Under the pieces are notes generated by a model. It did not search any database, was not told the DNA's origin, and saw nothing but the letters and a program-made list of their open reading frames with translations. The position numbers and the translations under genes are program-made. 46,953 bases of DNA. Origin: Strigomonas culicis. Its lineage: Eukaryota; Euglenozoa; Kinetoplastea; Trypanosomatida; Trypanosomatidae. The DNA lies in NCBI GenBank assembly GCA_000482145.1, contig AUXH01000073.1, forward strand, positions 1-46,953, written 5' to 3'. Of this stretch, positions 1-8,241 are shown one piece after another (position 1 is the stretch's first letter; each line of letters opens with the position of its first letter).

Positions 1-3000
1 GCTCGCGGCGGTGGCGGCCGCGACGGTCGCCGCGTCGAGGTGGTCGAAGCGCGCCTCGGTGAAGACGGCCATGTCGGCGCCGCGCACGAGCAGCTGCGCT
101 GGCTGGAAGGCGAGCGGCGTGAGGTCGCGCAGGCACTGCTCCATCACCGCCCGCGCCTGCGCGCCGCCGCTCTGCTGCAGCCGCGCGGCGACGGCGCGGC
201 TGCGCGCGGCGGCCGACGTCGGCTCCTCGCCCGCCTCCGCCGCCGGCGGCGGCGGCGCGGCCATCAGCGCGCGCGCGAGGGCGGCCCAGGTCATGCCGCT
301 GTGCAGCGCGACGGACGGCTGGAAGACGATGGGGCGGCCGGTGACGCTGAAGGCGTTGCAGTCGACGAGGCCGGGCCGCAGGATGTGCGCGGTAAGGTAC
401 ACGTCGTGCGTTTCGCTCGGCATGAGGACGAAGGCGAAGCTGGACTTTCCGACGAGCAGCAGCGGCAGCGCGCCGCCGGTGGTCTGCGCGAGGCGGTCGA
501 CGGACTGTGCGGTCACCTCCACCAGCAGCGGCACCGGCGCGAGGGCGAGGCAGCGCACGGCCATCCGCACGACGGCGGCGGTCGGCAGCGCCTCGGTCGT
601 CGCGACGGCGGGCGCGACGGAGGCGCAGTAGAGCAGCGCGCCGAGGTGGGGGTGCACGCTCGCCTGGCGCACGAGCGCGGCGCAGAGCCGCTCCTGCTGC
701 TCCTCCACCGAGGCCTCCTCGCGCGCCGGGGCGAGGTAGTCCATGAGGTCGATCGTGTGGTAGAGCTGGCCGCTCAGCAGCTGCCCGTCGTCGCCGTCGA
801 GGGCCCAGGCGACCGCGACGGCGACGGGGGTGAAGGCCTCGCGCCGCCCGCCGTACTGCCGCCGCTCGAGCGCGCGCTCCTCGAGCAGCTGCTCCTCCTC
901 CGTCAGCCGCTGCGGCGCGCCGCGGTCGAGGTAGAAGGCGAGGCCCTCCGCCGCCGCGGCGGCGACCGTGCCGGCGCCGCGCGAGCTCGTCTGCAGAAAG
1001 TACAGCATCTGCGCGCAGCCGGCGAAGCCGGTGCCGACGTTGGCGACGACCGCGGACGCCTTGGCCTGCGCGGGCAGCGCCTGCGCGATGGGCAGGCACA
1101 CCTCGTCGTGGTACTCATCCCCGCGCACGCCGCTCTCCGGCCGCGGCGCGCGGTCGAACAGCACCGGCAGCGTCAGGGCGCTGTCCGGCGGCAGCAGGCA
1201 GCCGACCGCGCGCTCCTCCAGCAGCGACCCGGTGAAGGAGCAGCGGACGGACCAGTCCGGGCGGTGGCAGAGCAGCACGCGGCACACCCGCACCGGCGGG
1301 CTGCCGGGGACCGCGATGTGCTTCGCCGTCAGCACGGCCGCGGTCGCCAGCGACGCGTTCGACGGCGGCATGACGGTCGAGTAGAGGCCCATGACGGGCT
1401 GCACCTCCACGCGTCGCAGGAAGCGGTGCAGCCGCACCTCCGCCCCGCGCGCGGCGCCGGGGTCCACCTCGTCCACCTCGTCCGCCCCGCGCGGGACGTA
1501 GCCCACGAGGAGGAAGAGATGATTGTAGCACTGCAGCTCGCGGTCGCCACGGCTGTGCTGCGCACGGAAGATGACGTCGAGCGCTACCTCCGCGCCGGGC
1601 GCGAGGCTCTCCGCCGCGACGAAGAGCTCTTCCTCCTTGAGGTTCTGCGCGAGGCTGAACTGGTCGAACCAGACGAGGTGCGCACTGGCCGCGCTGCGCT
1701 GCACCGTGACGCGGCTCGCCGCCTTGTGCACGCTGTGGTTGCGCAGCCGCAGCGTCGTGCGACAGTACTGCCCGTCGCGCATACGGGGCGGGAGCGGCGG
1801 GTCGAGGCGCGCGGTCAGCCACGCGCGCGGCGGCGTCACGAGCACGTGCACGTTCTCGCCCGCCGCGACGTTCGGCGCGGGGTTCTCGATCGCGTACTCG
1901 AAGAGGCTCTCGAGGCAGCCGGGGCGGCTCTCGCGCGTCGTGAAGTAGTGGTAGCCGAGCTGCCGCAGCACGGTCCAGCAGAGGCCGATGATGACGTACT
2001 CGCCCTCGTCGGCGGGGTCGAAGGACAGCGTCACCTCGCGCGTCGCACAGGGGCCGAGCAGCACGGTCTTGTTCCCGGTGCTCTTCCACAGCTGCTCCGG
2101 TTTGTGCCGGGCGAGGTAGAGGATGCAGACGCGCTCGGCCGTCACCTCCGTCGCGACCGGGTTGGAGAAGGTGAAGCGGAGCAGCAGCGGCTCCGTCTTG
2201 GCGATGGTGAAGGAGCGGCGCTGCGCCGGGCTCGGCTGCGCCTGGAGCTGCTGCGCGCGCGGAAAGAGGTACTGGTGCGAGGCCATCTCGCGGCGGTAGC
2301 GCGGGAAGCTCAGTTTTCTGGGGTGCGCAGGCACGACGTGGTGCTCGAAGTAGGTCCGCGTGAGGTCCTCGATGCGGCTCCACTCCTTCTCCACTGCGTC
2401 CTCGCCGACCTGCCTGCCGTGCGCCTCGGTCGTCTCGTCGGTGATGTACGGGTTGCGGCGCACGGCGAGCGACGGCCGGTCGAGCACCGGCACCGGCATG
2501 TGCGGGCAGAGGCTGTACCCCATGCCCTTGAGGACGCGGTCCTGGTAGACGCAGAAGGACTCGAGGTGCTCCTTCGCCGTGGCGCGGTCGCGGTACCGCG
2601 GCGTGCTGAGCGTGACCGCGGCCGTCATGGTCACGAGCCCCTTCACGTCCTGCCGCAGCTGGAAGTAGAGCTCCGCGACGGTGAGCAGCACGTGCTGGAA
2701 GAGAACGCCCCAGCTGCCGCGCTGGCCGACGCCGCGCAGCACCTGCAGTGCGTGCAGGTAGCAGCGCAGCGAGGCCTCCCGCGCGCCCACCTCGCGGTAG
2801 TAGTCGCCCGCCTGCACCATGCACTTCGCGAAGCCGCGCACGTCACTGCAGATACCGTAGTTCGCCGGCAGCGGCGTCGTCGACGCGAGGTTGGAGGGGA
2901 AGGGTGGGTTCGTGAAGATGAGCAGGCCGCCCTGCATGTCCTCCACGACGCCGCGCAGCAGCTGGCTCTGCCGCACCAGCCCGCTGCGCTGGATGTAGCT

Positions 3001-4737
3001 CAGCGCGCCCTTGGCCTTGTCCAGCGCCGGCGGGTTGCTCGTGCGGCAGAACTCGTAGAGCAGCAGCGCCACGCGGAGGGCGTGGTACAGCTTCCCAGCC
3101 TCGAGGTAGTCGTTCATCGCGAGCTCGAGCCGGCAGACGTGGCTGCTGATCTTGGACTTGATGGGGGTGCGGCCCGTGAGCCACGGCACCTCCGTCGGCA
3201 GCACCAGCTTGTGGTCGAAGAGCTGCGCGATGCCGATGCCCTCCTGGCACGCCGCGATGAGCGGCGCGTTGAAGGGCCGCTCCTCCAGCGTCTCGAAGAG
3301 CTCCTCGCAGCAGATGCGGTAGTACCGGCTCGCGCCGCTGAAATCGTGCAGGACGAGGGAAAGGTCCGCGCAGCGCCGCATCTGCAGCTCGAGCGACGTC
3401 GCGAGGTACATGTAGACGGTGCCCTCCTCCTCCTCCCGCAGCCGGTTCTTGCTGTTCGGGTTGTTGTTGTTGCACATGGTGCAGCTCGTCCCGCGCCCGC
3501 GGACCGCCTCGTTGCGCGTCTTGATGATGTCCTTCAGCACCGGCTTCGCCTCCTCCTTCCCCTTGAGCCACGCGGCGACCTTGCCGAGCGTCGTCGTGCG
3601 GCGGTCCTCCACGTAGAGGTCCATCGCGCGCAGCCGGCGCTCGATGTGCTGCAGCAGCGACTGCGTCAGGTAGTAGCGCATGACGGTGCTGAGGTTGTTG
3701 TGGTCCTGCGGGGAAAGGCCGCAGCCGGTGATCTTGGGCGCGTTGTTCTCCCACTTACCGAACTGACCGTGCACGCCGGGGTAGTGCAGCTCGCGCGACG
3801 GGCTGCCGACGGCGGAATCGCTGTCCGCGCCGATCGGCTCCGCGGCGGCGGCGGTCTGCTGCTGCGCGGCCGCGTAGGCCTCCGCGGCGAGGTAGCCGGG
3901 CACGTCCAGGCAGGGGGGGTTCATGTCCACCCAGGGAGCGGGATCCATGCACTTGTTGTCCTGCGGCCGCTGGACGGAGTTGATGAAGACGAGCGCGACG
4001 TTGTTTGTGCCGAGGCGCTGCTGCGCCATCCGCAGGATGCGCCTGGACTCCTCGACGGAGGGGCTCTCGCGGTCAGACAGGTCGTGGAGCAGCAGGAAGT
4101 ACTTGTGCAGCTCCGTGTCCATGCAGTGCATCTCCGCGCGCACGGCGGTGGCGGCGCGCGCCTGGGCCTGTAGTGCCTGCAGCACCGCCTCGCCGCCGTG
4201 GGGCTCCGCCGTGCTCGCGACGCAGAAGATGCCGATCGGGTGGTCGAGCGTGTCGAAGGGCGTGCAGCGGATGAGGTAGTGCATGTCGCGCACGAAGCGC
4301 GCGTGCCACGCCGGCTGCGCGCGCTGCAGCAGCGCGGCCGCCATCGCCGGGGCCTCCAGCCGCACCGGCCGCGGCTTTGGACTACCGTCTTCCATCAGCT
4401 CCCGCACCGCGGCGTCGAGCTGCTCGCCGTAGACGATGTCCATCGCGGCCTCCGCGCGCAGGAGACGGTGCAGGTAGCGCAGCAGCTCCTGCTCTCCCGC
4501 CTCCCGCACACAGGTGTCGCGCACAAAGCGCACGCCGAAGCCCTTCACCTCCACCGACTCGCTGCGCTCGCCGACGCGCGCGAAGAGGGGGCCGACGTGG
4601 CAGCCGAAGGGACGCAGCAGCTGCACCACGTCCATGCCGTTCACCGCCGCCGCGCGGTCGGCCGCCGCGGTCGCACACACAACAACGACCGGCCGGAGGT
4701 AGCGCTCCTCCATCCACTGGCGGAGCTCGTCTGCCAT
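1..4737 (-). CDS. TRAPPC8: TRAPPC8/Trs85-like TRAPP III subunit (C-terminus cut by window edge)
   Basis: The frame runs 1579 codons from the ATG at 4737 to base 1 without a stop, so the C-terminus lies outside the window. The N-terminal half follows TRAPPC8/Trs85: a LLRPF element near residue 40, HKYFLLLHDLSD near 211, a RLGTNN..FINSV stretch near 242-254, and the hallmark segment near 342-400 (LSPQDH, LLQHIERRL, then a WLKGK stretch). This family forms the TRAPP III-specific subunit that directs the Rab1/Ypt1 exchange factor to autophagy and early secretory membranes. Oddities are a CTMC followed by an Asn run near residue 425 and Ala-rich loops. The start is supported by a T10 tract and AG 52 nt upstream. 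Family assignment rests on remembered human TRAPPC8 motifs and is fairly secure; the role in this organism is inferred. Confidence 0.85.
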   Translation of the reverse strand, partial: MADELRQWMEERYLRPVVVVCATAAADRAAAVNGMDVVQLLRPFGCHVGPLFARVGERSESVEVKGFGVRFVRDTCVREAGEQELLRYLHRLLRAEAAMDIVYGEQLDAAVRELMEDGSPKPRPVRLEAPAMAAALLQRAQPAWHARFVRDMHYLIRCTPFDTLDHPIGIFCVASTAEPHGGEAVLQALQAQARAATAVRAEMHCMDTELHKYFLLLHDLSDRESPSVEESRRILRMAQQRLGTNNVALVFINSVQRPQDNKCMDPAPWVDMNPPCLDVPGYLAAEAYAAAQQQTAAAAEPIGADSDSAVGSPSRELHYPGVHGQFGKWENNAPKITGCGLSPQDHNNLSTVMRYYLTQSLLQHIERRLRAMDLYVEDRRTTTLGKVAAWLKGKEEAKPVLKDIIKTRNEAVRGRGTSCTMCNNNNPNSKNRLREEEEGTVYMYLATSLELQMRRCADLSLVLHDFSGASRYYRICCEELFETLEERPFNAPLIAACQEGIGIAQLFDHKLVLPTEVPWLTGRTPIKSKISSHVCRLELAMNDYLEAGKLYHALRVALLLYEFCRTSNPPALDKAKGALSYIQRSGLVRQSQLLRGVVEDMQGGLLIFTNPPFPSNLASTTPLPANYGICSDVRGFAKCMVQAGDYYREVGAREASLRCYLHALQVLRGVGQRGSWGVLFQHVLLTVAELYFQLRQDVKGLVTMTAAVTLSTPRYRDRATAKEHLESFCVYQDRVLKGMGYSLCPHMPVPVLDRPSLAVRRNPYITDETTEAHGRQVGEDAVEKEWSRIEDLTRTYFEHHVVPAHPRKLSFPRYRREMASHQYLFPRAQQLQAQPSPAQRRSFTIAKTEPLLLRFTFSNPVATEVTAERVCILYLARHKPEQLWKSTGNKTVLLGPCATREVTLSFDPADEGEYVIIGLCWTVLRQLGYHYFTTRESRPGCLESLFEYAIENPAPNVAAGENVHVLVTPPRAWLTARLDPPLPPRMRDGQYCRTTLRLRNHSVHKAASRVTVQRSAASAHLVWFDQFSLAQNLKEEELFVAAESLAPGAEVALDVIFRAQHSRGDRELQCYNHLFLLVGYVPRGADEVDEVDPGAARGAEVRLHRFLRRVEVQPVMGLYSTVMPPSNASLATAAVLTAKHIAVPGSPPVRVCRVLLCHRPDWSVRCSFTGSLLEERAVGCLLPPDSALTLPVLFDRAPRPESGVRGDEYHDEVCLPIAQALPAQAKASAVVANVGTGFAGCAQMLYFLQTSSRGAGTVAAAAAEGLAFYLDRGAPQRLTEEEQLLEERALERRQYGGRREAFTPVAVAVAWALDGDDGQLLSGQLYHTIDLMDYLAPAREEASVEEQQERLCAALVRQASVHPHLGALLYCASVAPAVATTEALPTAAVVRMAVRCLALAPVPLLVEVTAQSVDRLAQTTGGALPLLLVGKSSFAFVLMPSETHDVYLTAHILRPGLVDCNAFSVTGRPIVFQPSVALHSGMTWAALARALMAAPPPPAAEAGEEPTSAAARSRAVAARLQQSGGAQARAVMEQCLRDLTPLAFQPAQLLVRGADMAVFTEARFDHLDAATVAAATAAS

Positions 4738-4788
4738 CGCGTCTGCGGCTGAGACGAAGGGCGCACGACACGGTGCGTGGAGGTCGAT

Positions 4789-4806
4789 CTAAAAAAAAAA
4801 GGAAAG
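4789..4806 (-). promoter_or_regulatory. Predicted spliced-leader acceptor for TRAPPC8
   Basis: Read on the minus strand, CCTTTTTTTTTTAG ends at the AG at 4789-4790, leaving a 51-nt 5'UTR before the ATG at 4737. A T10 tract ending directly in AG is a textbook trypanosomatid trans-splice acceptor. Confidence 0.75.
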
Positions 4807-4953
4807 CGATACGCGCCTTCTTTCAATACGATCTCTCTCTCGCTCTATCGGTGCGTACGTGGACGATGCAAAGATAGGAGCGGAATAATGAAGGAAAAAA
4901 TGCGAGACAGATAGTCAACTACAGAAAGACTGAAAAGCAAAACTAAATAAATG

Positions 4954-4992
4954 TACACACACACACGCACACAAACACGCACACACACACTA
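4954..4992. repeat. CA-rich microsatellite
   Basis: An interrupted (CA)n tract within the long spacer upstream of TRAPPC8, followed directly by a short TA run. Confidence 0.8.
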
Positions 4993-5239
4993 TATATACC
5001 TATAGAAAAAAAAACGAGACGTGAAGAAGTGGGAATATGAAGCTAACTGAAAAAAAAAGAAGAGATATTCATCATCACTCAGCTAATAACAACAACAACA
5101 ACAAAAACGAGAAGGCTATACTAAAATACATGAGCCTCAATTTCTTTTTTTTGTTCGGTCTACATAGAATACATTTTCTTCCAATTGAAAATAATAATCA
5201 TAATAATAAATCACAAATAAACAAACAAACGAAACAAGT

Positions 5240-5282
5240 TTTTATTATCATTATTATTATTATTATCATTATCCTTATTATA
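5240..5282. repeat. (TTA)n microsatellite
   Basis: Imperfect TTA/TCA triplet repeat in the casein kinase 3'UTR region. Confidence 0.8.
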
Positions 5283-5849
5283 TAATGCAACATTAGTAAT
5301 GAGACAGTTGTTAAGTACGAATCAAAAATGCACACACTTCTTATAAATACATATATACACGTATACATATACTGTGTATCTATACATATAAAAATACATG
5401 TACACAGTAAGGGTATTGTATATGTGAAAAAAAAAAGAGTGAACATGCAAGAAACATCATGTCATGCTCAGACTGGCATATCATACATCACTGAAAGGCA
5501 AACCTATATACTTGCATACATATAATTGACATATGCAAGGAATAATAATAATCAATAAAAAGAAAACCATACACAACTATGAAAAATACAAGATCGAAAA
5601 AAAATAGAAACAAGGAAGTAATAAAAAAGAAAAGTACTGAGGCTCAAGTAAAAATGCAACCAAGCAAGCAAAATAACAGAACAGTAACCACACTCGACGG
5701 TGGTCCATGGTCACTGCAAAAGAAAAGCAAAAAACAAAACAAAACAGAGAATCGAAATATCAATGTACAGATAAAAAAAAAAGTGAAAAAGAAGAAAGCA
5801 AATGAAGAAGAAGAGCAATACCAAGAACAACACCAAACTACACATATAT

Positions 5850-5874
5850 ATACATACATACATACATACATACA
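5850..5874. repeat. (CATA)n microsatellite
   Basis: About five tandem CATA units close to the stop codon of the casein kinase gene. Confidence 0.8.
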
Positions 5875-5982
5875 CAGAGTATCTACCACGAAACAAACAA
5901 ACAAACAAAAAACGGAATTACATGTCGACTGCGATGTATTTCATTTTTTTGTATCTTCTTCTTCTATTTTTCCCCCTTCATC

Positions 5983-7440
5983 TCACTCTCCCTTAAATGC
6001 CGGATTGGCACTGGGCGCTTCACTCTTGGAGACAGACCGGTCGCCGTTGGCGTCCGTGGCCTCGCTGTCCTCTACCTCCTCCTGCCGCTTCTTGAGCCAA
6101 TCGAACTCCCAGTCGTAAAAGCCGCGCGTCGGGTCGGGGTCCGGCAGGTCGTACTGCACGGGGCCCTCCTTGAGCCGGTTAGCCTTGCGGCTGCCCACCG
6201 TCGCGCGCTTCGCGTCGTCCGCGCTGGCGGAGGTCGTTTCCTCCGGCACGTCGGCGGTGCTCTGCGCGTAGCGCAGCAGCGCCGGGTTCGCGCAGGGCAC
6301 CGTCGCGGTGCAGTAGTCGTAGCGCTTGCCGAGGCTGCGGAAGAGCCCGCGGAGGTAGTCGTAGTCCGGCTTGTCCTGGAAGTGCAAGTTGCGGCAGTAC
6401 TGGCAGTACCGCAAGAACTCCGGCGGCAGCCCCTCGCAGAGATCCTCCAGCGGTGTCGAGATTTTCTTCTCGCCGATCTTGATCGTCTTGAGCTGCTGGT
6501 CCTTCGCCTGGATGCCCTGCCACGGGAGGCTGCTGCGCAGGAAGTAGACAAAGAGGAACCCGATGGACTCCAGGTCGTCGCGGCGGCTCTGTTCGTAGCC
6601 GCGGTGCGTGTTCGTGCTGCAATAGCGCGCCGTGCCGGTCAGTGGCTTGCCCTCCGCGAAGGGGATGTGCATGTTCTTCTTCACGTCCCAGTAGAGCTTG
6701 GAGAGCCCAAAGTCGATGATATAGAGGATGTGGGCCTTGAGCCCGGTGCCGAGGACAAAGTTTTCCGGCTTGATGTCGCGGTGGATGAAGCCCTTCTCAT
6801 GCAGGTACTGGATCCGAAACAGTATCTCGTCCGCGATCATGAGCACTGTCTTCAGAGAGAAGCGGCGGTGGCAATAGTTGAACAGATCCTCGAGCGACGG
6901 CCCGCACAGCTCCATCACCATGATATTGTAGTCCCCCTCGCTGTCGAAGTAGTAGATCTCGGGGATGCCGATCACCATGTACGGCAGCGGGCTCGCCTGC
7001 GCCCCTTTCGTGGGAGAGAGCGAGATGCCCTTCGCGCCGCCGGCCTCGTTGGCGGGGGTGGTGGTGAGGGTGCCGTTGGCGGCCGTACCCGCGGCGGCGG
7101 CGGCACCGGGGGTCACCTCCACGGCCTCGCCGCCGTCCTTGCTGTTCGGGTTGAGCTCCTCGCCGCCGGCAGCGGCCATATCCTCCAACATTTCCTCCGG
7201 GTCCGCCTCGTTCAGTCCGACGGGCGGCTGGTGCAGCACGCGGTACACCTTGCTCTCGTAGTCTAACTGCGGGTAGCGCACCTTCTTCTTTTCTAGCTTG
7301 ACCGCGATGCGCACCTTGCGGAGCGTGTCGTAGCCTTCGAAGATGTCGCCGAACGAGCCGTTGCCGAGGCGGTGGGACAGCAGGTAACGGCCATTCGCAA
7401 AGGGCACCTCTTTACCCGTGATGTGATACTCTTTAGGCAT
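5983..7440 (-). CDS. Casein kinase 1 family protein kinase
   Basis: This is a 485-residue serine/threonine kinase of the CK1 group. Visible features are the glycine loop LGNGSFGD (25-32), the ATP lysine in IAVKLE (K48), HRDIKPEN (220-227), DFG (243-245), and the CK1-specific STNTHRGYEQSRRDDLES that replaces the APE motif. Two insertions are unusual: about 80 residues at 72-155, rich in Ala, Gly and Thr with an LSPTKG site, and about 60 residues at 378-439, which separate the end of the catalytic core from its closing YDWEFDWLKK segment. I chose the ATG at 7440 over the in-frame ATG at 7533 because the best splice acceptor (AG 7488-7489) lies between them and the protein then begins just before the kinase domain. 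Substrates cannot be read from sequence. Confidence 0.93.
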   Translation of the reverse strand: MPKEYHITGKEVPFANGRYLLSHRLGNGSFGDIFEGYDTLRKVRIAVKLEKKKVRYPQLDYESKVYRVLHQPPVGLNEADPEEMLEDMAAAGGEELNPNSKDGGEAVEVTPGAAAAAGTAANGTLTTTPANEAGGAKGISLSPTKGAQASPLPYMVIGIPEIYYFDSEGDYNIMVMELCGPSLEDLFNYCHRRFSLKTVLMIADEILFRIQYLHEKGFIHRDIKPENFVLGTGLKAHILYIIDFGLSKLYWDVKKNMHIPFAEGKPLTGTARYCSTNTHRGYEQSRRDDLESIGFLFVYFLRSSLPWQGIQAKDQQLKTIKIGEKKISTPLEDLCEGLPPEFLRYCQYCRNLHFQDKPDYDYLRGLFRSLGKRYDYCTATVPCANPALLRYAQSTADVPEETTSASADDAKRATVGSRKANRLKEGPVQYDLPDPDPTRGFYDWEFDWLKKRQEEVEDSEATDANGDRSVSKSEAPSANPAFKGE

Positions 7441-7487
7441 ACTACGTTTTTTTCTTCTTCCTTTTGGTATGGTAAAGAAGAATCGAT

Positions 7488-7510
7488 CTAAGTAATAGCG
7501 TAAGAAAAGA
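7488..7510 (-). promoter_or_regulatory. Predicted spliced-leader acceptor for casein kinase 1
   Basis: On the minus strand a pyrimidine-rich stretch (TCTTTTCTTACGCTATTACTTAG) ends at AG 7488-7489. The mature mRNA would then start downstream of the ATG at 7533, making 7440 the first ATG. Confidence 0.55.
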
Positions 7511-7881
7511 TTGTCCCGAGAGAAAACAAACAAACGAACAAATAAGTATAAATATATATATATATAGAATGTGAAGAAAAAAAATGTAGTGTTTATAATA
7601 ATTATTGTTACTGATATTTTGTTACTTTTTTCTTTCTTTTCTCTTTTGTAAGTCTTTTTTGATTTCGCTTTCCCCTTTGCTTCGTGACAGTTCCTTATTT
7701 CACGTGTTGTGTATACACGATGAATACCGTAGCCACAGCGAGGGTGGTAAGGGAGAAAGGTCAGACAAAACAGAAAACAGTAAATGCAAATTCAAAAAAA
7801 ACACAGAAAAGTGCAAACAAAGAAAACCGTAATTTGTTACTACAGTGAAAATGGAAAAAAAAAGGTGTAACGAAACAAGTA

Positions 7882-7899
7882 GTATATATATATATATAT
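7882..7899. repeat. (TA)n microsatellite
   Basis: Nine TA units in the BRCT gene 3'UTR region. Confidence 0.8.
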
Positions 7900-8092
7900 T
7901 AAAAAAAAGTATATATATCTAAACACGACTGAAGGAGAGAAGAGAGAGAAGAGGAAAGAAAGAGGAAGCGTCTTGAAGGTTCATGAAGCTCGAAAGGCCA
8001 CAAGCAACAACTCAAAATCGTGGAAGAGCATCCGTATCTCAACCCTCCCCCCAAAAACGATACACATACTTCATAGTGAATAATAGCAAAAT

Positions 8093-8121
8093 GCCACGAG
8101 TGGCTATGGCGCTTCCGCCAT
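8093..8121 (-). other. Two adjacent perfect stem-loops in the BRCT gene 3'UTR
   Basis: On the plus strand GCCAC-GA-GTGGC (8093-8104) is followed one base later by ATGGCG-CTTC-CGCCAT (8106-8121). In the transcribed (minus) sense this reads as a six-base-pair stem with a GAAG loop followed by a five-base-pair stem. The pair sits about 120 nt past the stop codon in an otherwise simple AT-rich region. It could be an RNA regulatory element; no family is recognised. Confidence 0.5.
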
Positions 8122-8241
8122 AAAACAAAAAGGAAAGAGCATTTTTAAGATAATCCATGAGCGGATCGCTTCGTTGTCTGTGTTTGCCTCTCCCTCACTT
8201 TCCCTCATGCGGCTGTGCCTCGTGCCGGCCGCGGACCGGTG

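Larger units (their letters stand above)
4738..5982. other. Long AT-rich intergenic region (casein kinase 3'UTR plus TRAPPC8 5'UTR)
   Basis: This 1.25-kb spacer is the longest in the window and strongly AT-rich. It holds CA-rich, TTA, CATA and ACAA simple repeats. The short open frames inside are low-complexity translations of repeats and I see no credible gene. By position it should carry the 3'UTR of the casein kinase gene, about 1.1 kb if processing is coupled to the acceptor at 4789. Confidence 0.8.
7441..8241. other. Intergenic region (BRCT gene 3'UTR plus casein kinase 5'UTR)
   Basis: AT-rich spacer of 800 nt with two TA microsatellites (about 7552-7566 and 7882-7899) and purine-rich tracts. 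The part nearest the BRCT stop is less AT-rich and holds two adjacent perfect hairpins at 8093-8121. I see no credible gene. Confidence 0.8.

Noticed and set aside
1115..3952. Several Arg-rich minus-strand frames that could suggest a broken gene
   Set aside because: These are alternative frames of TRAPPC8. The true frame is continuous from 4737 to the window edge, so no frameshift is needed.
40..4173. 1377-codon plus-strand open frame
   Set aside because: It is antisense to the TRAPPC8 gene; its protein is Arg-, Ala- and His-rich without domains, as expected when GC-rich coding DNA is read in the opposite sense. The minus-strand frame has clear family motifs.
5037..6118. Short plus- and minus-strand frames in the long spacer
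   Set aside because: Translations of simple repeats (Asn, Lys, Tyr, Ile and Cys runs), with no coding bias.
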